64,000 bases of DNA from Cryptomeria japonica. Its lineage: Eukaryota; Streptophyta; Pinopsida; Cupressales; Cupressaceae. The notes beneath the pieces were generated by a model. That model was not told the DNA's origin. It ran no database searches and saw only the letters and a program-made list of their open reading frames with translations. Both the position numbers and the translations under genes were made by a program. This document shows positions 35,939-45,745 of the stretch, one piece after another (position 1 is the first letter of the stretch; every line of letters begins with the position of its first letter). The DNA lies in assembly GCF_030272615.1 (NCBI RefSeq), contig NC_081405.1, positions 21,430,047-21,494,046 of the forward strand. The letters run 5' to 3'.

Positions 35939-36533
35939 CTAATCTACAATAACCTGTCCCTTGATATATTTGTGGTCCACATACTCAATATGAAATTCAC
36001 TCAAGATCATAACCTGTTTGGCCAAGCAGCCTGTCAATGCTACCTTGCTGAGTAGGTACTTGAGTGGATCTATCTTGGCAATAAGTTGTACTTTGTGCGT
36101 TAACATGTAGTGCCTCAATTTAGTGGTTGCCAAGATAAATGCTAAGCAAGCTTACTCAATAGGTGTGTAATTGAGTTTATAGCCTATCAGTGTTTGAGAG
36201 ATGTAGTAGACAACACATTCTTTTCCTTCTACATTATGTTGTGCCAGCAATACTCCTAATGTCGTGGTTGTAGATGAAATGTATAACAATAGCGGTCTAC
36301 TTGGATCTGGTGGAATCAACAATGGTGTATTAATTAGGTAGTCTTTAAGAATTTGGAATGCTTGGTGGCATTTTGTATCCCATTGAAAGTGGATATTTTT
36401 ATGTAACAGATGGGTGAAGGGATGACATTTATCAACCAATTGTGCAATGAATCATCGAATGGATTGTAGATGCTCTTGTAATGTCCCCAACTGACTGATA
36501 TTATTTGGAGGTGGCATGTCCATGATTGCCTTG
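35939..36533 (-). pseudogene. E2 RT connection and vestigial gypsy RNase H
   Basis: Residues after the E4 insertion continue RT (readable as a QGHHGHATSK-like stretch), then FQWDTKCHQAFQILKDYL, and LLLYISSTTTTLGVLLAQ where the catalytic Asp is Ser. GYKLNYTPIEKACLAFI and FHIEYVDHKYIKGQVI complete the domain. CCTTG at 36529-36533 is the left half of the E4 target duplication. Confidence 0.82.
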
Positions 36534-38061
36534 TGTAGCATAGAAATTAGGAATCATCACAAGATAAGTAGATCAATCAAAACATTAAACATGATAGCTC
36601 AATCATAAGAAAACTCAATGCAAATGAACCTAATTACAATGCACATTCAATAGAGGTATGAAAATGAAGCATTCAAAAGAAAACATTATGCAAACCAGAT
36701 TCAAGATTGAATACTCCTTCCATGCGGCTCCATTTTTGTTCTTTCCTCTTCAATAGTTTTGTGGATCTCACCTACAAGTGCTCTCACAATTGAAAGCAAA
36801 AAGCTCAAGAGTACTAGAACGAAAATTCAGTAGTTTGTTAGCAATTTAGAATTCATGAAGTGATTCAAGGGATTAAGAATTAAGGATTTGATTCAAGAAA
36901 ATCATCCAATTTATAGAAGAATTGGATAAATGACAAGATTGGCATGATGCAATTCAAATGGAAATTGCAAATCAATATGACAAATTATGACAAATTATGC
37001 ATTTTCTATGCACAATTTGATTGATTGATAATTGATGACAAATTATGACACATTCCATGTCAAAATTGATTGATTATCAATTATGACAATTTCATGACAA
37101 ATTGAAATGTCATTCCCATAGAATTAGGAGATGAATTAGGAGGGAAAAGGAATAAGAAATTTGAAAAATTAGAAAAATTGAAATTGATGAAAATTAGGAA
37201 TTAGAAATTGATGGAAATTAGAAATTAGGATTTAGTGAATTAATTAATAATTTTTCATTTATTAATCAATTCACAAAGAGGAATAATTAGCCAATTAAAT
37301 AAAGATTTAATTGTAATGAGAAGACCTAGGATAAATAAGTAATTTATTTAATCCTAGAGGAAGAAATGACAAATTAGGTTAAATGAATAAATCATAAAAC
37401 CCTAGAAGACGAATTAGAAATGCGAAAATGACAATTAGGTCTTGATTGAAGATAATTAATGTCATGATTTTGAATTGATAAATGACCAGTGCGACAAAAT
37501 GATTTGATTGATAAATGCGCCAATTGACGAGGAACAATGACAAATTGATCCAAATTGACATAATTAAGACAGACAATGATCGATAGCGAAATGATCGCAA
37601 AATGACGAGATTGAAAAGAGGACAAAAATCGACGACAAAATAGATTGCAAAATGACAAGATAATGACCACGATCGATGACAAATCGATCGCAAGATGACA
37701 AGATTGAAGGATTGATGATAAATCGACAAGATTGATAAACCGATCGCCAAATGATAAGATTGAAAATAGGACAAAACCCTAATTAGGATTGACGATGTCC
37801 AAAATGATGACAAATGAATACGCACATTGATGCGACAGGGTAAAATTAATCAAAATCATGATTGGATAATGTTATCGACAAGACCAAATTCGAGGACGAA
37901 ATGATTGAAGAATGTAGAAGAATGACTCGATGTTCGCAAATGATAAAGACCAAGTGCGTGACATAGGAGAAATGTTAATGCAACGCAAAAACCTAAAATG
38001 AGGCAATGCACAAATGTTAAAGTATGACCTTGCAAGCGTTGACCATTTTTGGGTGTCTACA
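36534..38061 (-). repeat. E4 3' LTR (left copy)
   Basis: Nearly identical to 48038-49565. It contains a diverged tandem repeat (about 37550-37790) with AAATGACAAGATTG and GATCGATNRC phrases. Two overlapping minus-strand ORFs (148 and 96 codons) occur identically in both LTRs but look like products of this repeat. Confidence 0.95.
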
Positions 38062-38205
38062 TTTTGCCCCTCTTTGAGACAATGCAATTTTAAGCATTGT
38101 TTCAAAGAACAATAACGAAAATGCCCCAGACAATAATAATGACATATGCATGCCCCCTCGAGGAATTGGCCGGAAACATGCGGAAAAGAGGCCAATTGAT
38201 CGATA
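38062..38205 (-). promoter_or_regulatory. E4 polypurine tract and hairpin block
   Basis: Tract AAAGAGGGGCAAAA on the minus strand. Stem 1: ACAATGC (38079-38085) with GCATTGT (38094-38100). Stem 2: AATTGGCC (38164-38171) with GGCCAATT (38190-38197), plus an outer TCG/CGA pair. The inner stem bases differ from E3 on both arms. Confidence 0.7.
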
Positions 38206-38595
38206 AAAATGACAGGATCGAACGGACTGACAATCGGAGATCGGATGCATGAAGGACAAACAATTTAAGGTGCACAAGACCTCGACCAACATAAGATGGA
38301 GAGGATGCACGTCCATCTATGCAATGACAAAGAGCTATAAATGAGACCAAGAGGGTGAAAATGACTCATTTGCAGTAGCGAAAGAGGAGGATTTGTTGCT
38401 CTGGACAAGGACACTTGCAGACAGATGGCAAACATTCCAATGGCGGATCACCTTGGAGAACATGTACGCACATTCAGATGACCAGAGGACGTAGGAGTAG
38501 CGGTATGTATCTCAAAAACCCATGTTTTGAATTTCATGAATTTTGATGGCTTACGGGACATTGCGGGACCCACAGGAGGCACCAAAATGGACATC

Positions 38596-38704
38596 TGCGC
38601 TTGTGTCATCTAAACCTGCGCTTGTGTATGATGTTCTGCGCTTGTGTAGGAAGACACAAGCGCAATTCACCTGACACAAGTGCAATTGAGATTACACAAG
38701 CGCA
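38596..38704. repeat. E4 3' array: three inverted and three direct ACACAAGCGCA motifs
   Basis: TGCGCTTGTGT at 38596, 38617 and 38637, then ACACAAGYGCA at 38654, 38674 and 38694. Spacing is 20-21 bp with 17 at the turn. The two halves are reverse complements and could form a hairpin. The same motif forms a six-unit array near the primer site (47799-47911). Confidence 0.85.
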
Positions 38705-38880
38705 AGAGTTGAAAAATGACTCACTTTTGATTGGAAATGGCATGCAAATGACCTGACAAGGGGGGGGATGGGTAGGATAGGCCAATGTAGATGAAAAACA
38801 CCCCGATTTGGACATGAAAATGAGGAAATGCAACCCGTAGGAGCAAACCCTAAAACTGACAAAATGATGCCCCGATTGTG

Positions 38881-40689
38881 ATGCAGAGTCGACAATATCC
38901 ATTGATCGCACGGGAGAATCGACCGGACTGTTTCATGCTACGACATAGACTCAGGAGCACAGAGAGAGACACATTAGCTGGACTGGGATTGTATTACATC
39001 ACATATATGCCCGAGATTAGGGCAAACATAGGATTGCTTACCGCATTGGCAGAGCGATGGCATTCGGAGACTTCCTCATTCCATTTGGCGACTGGCGAGG
39101 CGACAGTGACTCTAGAGGATGTATGGCGCATCCTCCGCATTCCTATACATGGGGAGATGATAGAGTATGACCCAGTGACAGGGAGAGACGCGTTATGCAG
39201 ACTGTTTGAATGTGATGCAGAGGATCTAGACATTGTCGAGAGGGAGATTTGGTGGGAGACTATGGCAGCCGAGTATGAGCAGCGATGTGTGGTGATAGCA
39301 TGTCTTCTGGCAGGTGACAGACGAGGACATGGATTCCCTATTGGTTGGGGAAGAGTATTAGAGGAGATGGTGACAGAGGGGACAGTGTATGCATGGGGAC
39401 CATGTGTACTTGCTATGTTGTATTTCCAGCTACATCAGATAGCGTATCAGGGAGTGCAGACGCTGAGTTGTGGAGTCACATTGCTTCAGGTATGGGCATT
39501 CAAGCATATTGCCATATGTCGGCCGATTACAGATAGACAGGTTGTACCACACCAACCATATGTGTACAGCTATGGTGGAGCACTGAGACAGGGTCCTTTT
39601 GGATATATATTATACTGGCAACATGAGTTAGACAGACTTAGAGAGTTCATATGGAGGCCATATCGAGGTTGCCCCGGATGGTCAGATGATCATGATGAGT
39701 TACCATACTGTAGACAGGAGAGGTACTTGATTGGGCGACCAGTAAACCGTCAGAGAGTGATTGAGTTGTACCTGCCAGAGAGGGTCAGACGACAGTTTGG
39801 AGAGATACAGGATGCACCTTGGAGGACTGCATGCTTTGCCCGATCTCACTGAGAGACGAGTCAGTGGGGTAGTATGATTCAACCACGTATAGCATATGTT
39901 GACTTTGCACAGTTACAGCAGAGACAGTGGGATTGGATGTCAGATGTGGTAGATGCTGGGACTATAGAGGAGTATGAGACATGGTTTGCACAGCGATGGC
40001 CAGTGCCTTTGACCGATCCGGATATTCCAGTACCGAGGAGACAGGAGGACTTCCCACTCACAGGAGAGGAGGGAGATGATGAGGACGAGGAGGATGACGA
40101 GGATGATGAGGATGAGGGTGATGGAAATGAGGACGGAGCTGATGGAGGTGATGAGGAGGATGAGGGAGATGATGGTGGGGAGGATGATGAGGAGCCAGAC
40201 ACAGCGGATCAGGAGACTTTGCAGGATATTCCCATAGAGCCAGAGACAGCTAGGACAGAGGAGATAGACATGTATAGGGCTACCATAGCGAGCCAGCAGG
40301 ATTATATTGCGACATGAGAGAGACAGAATGCCATTTTGAGGACAGAACGAGATACAGCACTAGCTCAGGCACAGCAAGAGGGACAGAGAGTCGCTGAGTT
40401 CATTGGGTTGATTAGGGATGCCAGTGCACGAGAGATGGCACAGATGCTAGTAGAGACCGGCGAGGAGAGACTGTACTGGAGGACACTATATGAGGGTGCA
40501 GTTCCACCGGAGCGGAGAGCACCTTCATATCAGGCACGATCAAGGACAAAGAGCAGGTCACGCTCTCGGAGGACATTGAGCAGTATAGGAGTGAGTGGAC
40601 CGATGAGACCACCGCAGCCAGGACCAGGACCAGGTACATCATCTGCGAGACATGGCAGGGATGAGGAGGACAGAGGGAGCACCCAGTGA
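38881..40689 (+). pseudogene. Antisense plant-mobile-domain (PMD) protein gene of E4
   Basis: One frame of about 603 codons with two TGA stops (39850-39852 and 40315-40317), both plausible CGA changes. Residues about 35-325 form a plant mobile domain: LTALAERWHSETSSFHLA, TVTLEDVWRILRIPIHGE, LLQVWAFKHIAICRP. The middle is strongly acidic (Asp/Glu runs, 40070-40200). It is followed by a helical MYRATIASQQDYIAT region, an SRTKSRSRSRR patch and a Pro/Gly tail. PMD proteins of the MAIN/MAIL group act in gene silencing, and transposon copies are known. It is transcribed opposite to the element. A GTATGT donor at 38503 and TGATGCAG acceptor at 38886 suggest an upstream exon, with the ATG at 38881 then lying in the intron. 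Confidence 0.8.
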
Positions 40690-43021
40690 CAGAGGCACGT
40701 GCTCCATATGACAGACAGTAGACATCATGTAGTTTGCCATTATGTAGTCAGCCTGCGGGCCATACTTAGGACAAACAGTCCGATTTTGTACTCCGACATT
40801 ATGATGATATGTGATATGATAGGCATCGATATGATGAATGTAATATGTTATGACTGATGTAGTGATTTTGCTATGTATGGATGACTTATGTACTGGTTTA
40901 TGAACATGTATGAATGCATTGTATGTACTTTGGATGTATTTATAATATGAAATGTATAAAATGCGTGATGTAATATGTAATGGAATGCAAATGTATTGAC
41001 CAAATGTATGCAGGACACAATATGGTTTTGGATATCAGAGCACTAGATCGAACTGACTATCCGACCGGATGGAAGAAGTGTTAGTAAGAAGAAATAAGAC
41101 AGAGGACAATTAGAGATGATGAAAATTTGCTTTCAGTAATGCACTTTGTAGGTGAGAACCTTTATTTTTATTTAGCAAAATGGATGCGTAGCATCATGGC
41201 ATTGAAGGCCAGAGCTGAAATGCAACCCGATTTGCAAAAGACAGACACATCACAGACAAACGACAATCACAATCAAAAAAGAAAAGGATCATGAGCCATC
41301 CCGGTTACTCTAAATCACTCAGTGACATCATCGAGCAACATAGGGACATGATCGAAGCCAAAGATAAATCAATAAAAAGAGAAGACTCACAAATTCAAGC
41401 CAATCAAACAAACATCTTGATCTTCATTGTCAAAAGTTGAACGTGCTGATAGGACGATCATGCTGTCTGGTTTCAGGAAATGCGGTACCCCGTCTAAGAC
41501 AGGACACAGTCTGGTTTCGAGTATACCACACCCTGTATAAGACCCATGATAATGTGACAAGGACAAATGAATTTGATGCTGATATTCGATTGATAAGACA
41601 ATTTGGATCAGTTTGAATGTTTGAGTTTGATTGAAAAGGTTCATCTGGTTAAAGCATGATTTCAGTAAAGCACAGTGTTTGATTGCAAATTGTTGGATGT
41701 ATACGCAGTGAGCTGTCGATGCACAAAGGGAATACTTTATTGCAAAAATGCATGTTTTTGTTTTTGGAGTTTTACAATTTTTTTGTGTTCATTTTTTTCA
41801 GGACTTTATTTGATTTTTATGGATTTTTTCAGGACATTTTTCAATTTTTATGAATTTTCTTCAGGACTTTTTTCAATTTTTAAGACTTTCTTCAGGACTT
41901 TTTTCAATTTTTAAGACTTTATTTCAGGACATTTTTCAATTTTTTATGGATTTATTTCAGGACATTTTTCAATTTTTAAGACTTTTTTCAGGACATTATG
42001 TGATTTTTAAGACTTTTTAATGATTTTGCCCCCAGTGTCTAGCAAGGCAAGGAATATGACAAGTGAATAAATAGGCTTGATGCAATGATGGTGGATAGAG
42101 GGAAGACAAAGGCCTTTTATTATGGAGACAATGCAGATGCAATTTCCAAGAGCTATTGTGTGATGGTACAAGAGACTGGATATGACAATGTAAAGCAGTG
42201 AATATGGCATGAGGGACATGTCAAGAGGTGTTTGAAGCCATGTTTAAATTTTTTGCGTCCTTATGTCAGATCAAGATCAAGAGACAGAAAAAGAGTGCAT
42301 GGATAGTAATAAGATATGGATAGGATAAACAAGACCAAGAATGAATAAGGGACATGGACTGAAGGTCGGGATAGGATACGAGATAGTGGCAGAAAGTTGC
42401 AATAAGCTAGGGAATATGGATGAAAGGTTATAATAAGCAAATGGATAAATGACCAAAAGCTATGATGGACTAAAAGCTGCAAACAAGATGCGTGATGCTC
42501 ATGACGATCGTCAGCCTTGTCAAGATCAAAAGTGGAAAGGGAAATTGGACATGAGGGACAATAGGATAATGGAAGGGTATGACATGGTATGATAGGATAA
42601 TGAAGGGCAATAGGATATGAAGGAGGAAATCTGCCCCCAAGTGTGGTGTGCAAGAAGTTCATAGATTACGCATGATGCCTGTTTGCCAGGTTTTCATCAC
42701 GGTACTTGCCCAAGTCGCCTGTTTGCCAGGTTTTCACCAGTGGACGAATTATTTTTGCTTTACTTTTTTTCTTTTTCTTTATTTTTTTTCTTCTTTTTTT
42801 TTTCACTTTTTTTGTCTCTTTTTTTTTTTTTTGTATTTTGACTTTTTCAATAGATGATAGACACATGATAGGGGATGGAAGAAGGACTCAAGCGTCTTTT
42901 TATTTGGATAGTAGCCTTGAAAAAAAAAAAAAGAAAAAAAAAGACCATGACCTTTAAAAGTATGCTCAAAGATGTTGGTAGGATAAGGACATGGAAAATG
43001 ATATGACACTAAGGCAAGGAT
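40690..43021. other. E4 region between the two convergent genes
   Basis: Shared 3' untranslated DNA. It holds about seven diverged copies of a ~33-bp TTCAGGACATTTTTCAATTTT unit (41795-42015), the block conserved with E2 and E3 (about 42675-42760) and T-rich simple sequence (42760-42850). Short ORFs are not supported. Confidence 0.65.
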
Positions 43022-45745
43022 TTATGCAAAGGATTGGATGGAATTATAGAAAATATGCATAGGATAATGGATAGGGTATTGGAAGAATTGGGCTTGAGTG
43101 GATGAAAATGAAGGCAAGATCAACATTGGCACACACCTTGAGGGGTGATGGATTGATGGAGGAAAGATGTATTTTGGATATTGAGATTTTGACGGAAGAA
43201 AGGCTTGGGATTTTGGGACATAAGGGCCCAAAATAGATGAAGAAGGTGATGGAGGAATAGACTTGGACGATTTGGATGGAGGAATAGCAATTTTGGATGC
43301 CAAGTTGGATGTTTCTTTTTGTGCTTCAAGGAGCTTCTTAGGGATCCACATGGTTTTTGATTTTTCATGCTTTTGTGGTTCCTTGGAGTGCATTGCTTGC
43401 ACAAGGGATTTAGGAATCCATATATATTTTGACTTTGCTTGATTTTTCTCAGTGGGCCTTTGTGGCCTTTTGGATATTTCTTTTTCTTTATAGATCATAT
43501 TGTTCTTTTTTTTGACATGTCGATTATATTGGACATGTTGATCCTTGAATACATGTGGATTTCTAGACTTATGATGCTTATACTTGGCATCCAAATTACT
43601 TGGAGGGGGGAATGAATGTTGGTGTGGATGGGAATGATATGGAGGCATGTGGGATGGATGGAAGGGTCTCCAAGATGTGTGTCTTTGCTGATGTTGCATA
43701 GGAGATGGAGGGATATAGGGACCTAGAATGGATAGAAGCGATGATGGGGAAGGTGGACATTTGGATTTTGACTTTGAAGGGATACCAACGCCTTGAGTGA
43801 TTTTATTGAGGCCATGACCCTTAATATTTTCTTTGATATGGAAGGGTTCTTGCTTGTGAAGGTCTACTCCTTTGCCTTTATCAATATCTTGACTTGTAGG
43901 ATACTCTTTTCTTTGGGAAGAAGACGCGAGTTCATTATGAGGTGGATGTGATATGAGAGAAATAATGAGATCTTGAAGTGGATCGGATTGGACCAAAGTG
44001 GAAGAACCCATTGTTAATGTTAGGGGTTCATGAACATCTTGCACTGCCACGTTAGAATCATGAGGGGGATTAGGATCATGAGGGGGACTAGGATTGTGTA
44101 GTAGACATGGTTCAATGATAGGCTCTTCAAGAGATGGAATGGGAGAAATAATGGGATCATCAAAAGGAATGCGATCTTGGAGTGGATATGTGCGATTAAG
44201 ACGTGGAGATGGAGGAACAAGTGGATCTTGTGGAGGATCTGAAGGAATGATTTGATCTTGACAAGGAGGAAGATCATTGGAATCTTCTTTAAAGGTGCTT
44301 TGCTCTAGAATTTCAATGGGATCATCAGAAAGGATGGAAGGGATATCTTGATCTTTCTGAGGAAGTGGAATGTCAATAGTACTTTGGATAGGATGTACAA
44401 GAATAGGGGAATCATTATGAGTGTCTGGGGAAATGGGATCTTGGTCAACAATTGGATGGGGTGATAAGGTTTCAGGATCTTGATCTTGATTTGCTTTAGG
44501 ACTCATTTCTTCGTGCTCTAAATTATCCTCTTGACATGAGGTTGGACTTTGGATATGCATGGGGGATTCTGATAAGGAATCAATGTTTTGGGATGAAGGA
44601 AATGCACTTTGAACATTTGTGGATTCTGGCAAGGAATCAATGCTTGAATATGAGGAAGAGGGACTTGGAATGGGGTCCTCTAAAATAGGTAACGGCAATA
44701 AAGTGCATGGTTGCATTGGGTCTTGAATTTCTGAAACATGACAAGGATGTGCATCATGAATTGGATTATCGTGGCAATCAATTATGGATAGCTCTTGGGT
44801 AATTGCATCCTTGGGTGTATTGTTTGATGAAGACAATATGGAAGGTCCTTGCGGAACTTCTGGAGGTGTAGGGATAGATGCCACTGGAGAGTCAATTTGC
44901 TTGCGAGGGGATGAGGCATTGCTAGACATAAGTGTATTATTTTGATCTTCCTCAATAAATTCACTTAGTTGTTTCCTTAAGAGCATTGCAATAAGGCCAC
45001 CTTTCTTTCGAGGTTTTGACATAGTTGGACTTGGAATTTGAACTTGTTTGGAAAGAAGTTGGTTCTGATCTAATGTCATGTTTTGATTTCGAACTAGATG
45101 TTGATCCAATTGGTTTGACATGTTCAAATTTTGGCTTGGTGCAAGTTGCAAGTTTTGTTTTTGAATGTTTGGTTGGAGTTGTTGACATTGATATGTTGAT
45201 TGAACTTGTTGATATTCCACCATTGGTTGAACTATTTGTTGACATTGTATAGTTGGTTGGACATATTGTTGAAATTGGACCATTGGTTGTGTTGGTTGAA
45301 AATCTGATTGATAGTAAACATCTTCTTGTTCTTGTTGTGAAGGCACATAATATTGAAATTGATGTTGTCTCTTTTCTTGAAATTGTTTCATCATCTCTAT
45401 TTGGGAGAGGAGAGCTGGTATGTCTAATCGTTCAAGAAGAGATCTTACATCAATTGGCTCAATATTTGGATTTCGACCTGGAAATTTTTGAAACATTTTG
45501 GACATTTGTGATCTATTCTTCTGAATGTTTTTCACTCTTTGTTCCAAAATCTCTTGTTCTTGAGCTAGTTTCTCCTCTAGTTTTTGTATTTGGACATTTA
45601 CATCATCATGAAAAGTTTGACCAATATTGCCTTGTTGTTGGGTTGGATATAATTGTGATTGCATTGTTGGTTGATATGTCAAACTTTCTTGCATCATTGG
45701 TTCTTGGAACCTTGTTTCAATAGACATGTCACTATGCAAATGCAA
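43022..45745 (-). CDS. E4 sense ORF, 907 residues, unknown function
   Basis: Uninterrupted from ATG 45745 to TAA 43022. It replaces gag-pol in an element with near-identical LTRs. It contains no zinc knuckle, protease, RT or integrase motif. Residues about 50-85 are probably a coiled coil (VQIQKLEEKLAQEQEILEQR). Residues 120-250 are Gln-rich with repeated QPMVQFQQ-like phrases. KPRKKGGLIAMLLRKQLSEF is a basic patch. The middle is Pro/Ser/Asp/Ile-rich. The C-terminal third is basic and His-rich with two motif pairs, PPSPSSLLSILGPY and PPSPSSSILGPYV, and KSKYIWIPKSL and KSKTMWIPKKL. An RNA- or particle-binding role is only a guess. I do not recognise the family. Confidence 0.75.
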   Translation of the reverse strand: MHLHSDMSIETRFQEPMMQESLTYQPTMQSQLYPTQQQGNIGQTFHDDVNVQIQKLEEKLAQEQEILEQRVKNIQKNRSQMSKMFQKFPGRNPNIEPIDVRSLLERLDIPALLSQIEMMKQFQEKRQHQFQYYVPSQQEQEDVYYQSDFQPTQPMVQFQQYVQPTIQCQQIVQPMVEYQQVQSTYQCQQLQPNIQKQNLQLAPSQNLNMSNQLDQHLVRNQNMTLDQNQLLSKQVQIPSPTMSKPRKKGGLIAMLLRKQLSEFIEEDQNNTLMSSNASSPRKQIDSPVASIPTPPEVPQGPSILSSSNNTPKDAITQELSIIDCHDNPIHDAHPCHVSEIQDPMQPCTLLPLPILEDPIPSPSSSYSSIDSLPESTNVQSAFPSSQNIDSLSESPMHIQSPTSCQEDNLEHEEMSPKANQDQDPETLSPHPIVDQDPISPDTHNDSPILVHPIQSTIDIPLPQKDQDIPSILSDDPIEILEQSTFKEDSNDLPPCQDQIIPSDPPQDPLVPPSPRLNRTYPLQDRIPFDDPIISPIPSLEEPIIEPCLLHNPSPPHDPNPPHDSNVAVQDVHEPLTLTMGSSTLVQSDPLQDLIISLISHPPHNELASSSQRKEYPTSQDIDKGKGVDLHKQEPFHIKENIKGHGLNKITQGVGIPSKSKSKCPPSPSSLLSILGPYIPPSPMQHQQRHTSWRPFHPSHMPPYHSHPHQHSFPPPSNLDAKYKHHKSRNPHVFKDQHVQYNRHVKKKNNMIYKEKEISKRPQRPTEKNQAKSKYIWIPKSLVQAMHSKEPQKHEKSKTMWIPKKLLEAQKETSNLASKIAIPPSKSSKSIPPSPSSSILGPYVPKSQAFLPSKSQYPKYIFPPSIHHPSRCVPMLILPSFSSTQAQFFQYPIHYPMHIFYNSIQSFA

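Noticed and set aside
37379-37825. 148-codon ORF, identical in both E4 LTRs (also 48883-49329)
   Set aside because: Identity only reflects the recent LTR duplication. The ORF is rich in Ile/Leu/Ser/Phe from a tandem repeat and shows no domain.
39879-40202. Ser-rich ORF on the minus strand
   Set aside because: It is the antisense shadow of the acidic GAT/GAG repeat in the PMD gene.
42648-42957. Phe-rich ORFs in the E4 3' region
   Set aside because: These are translations of a poly-T region and are not maintained in E2 or E3.
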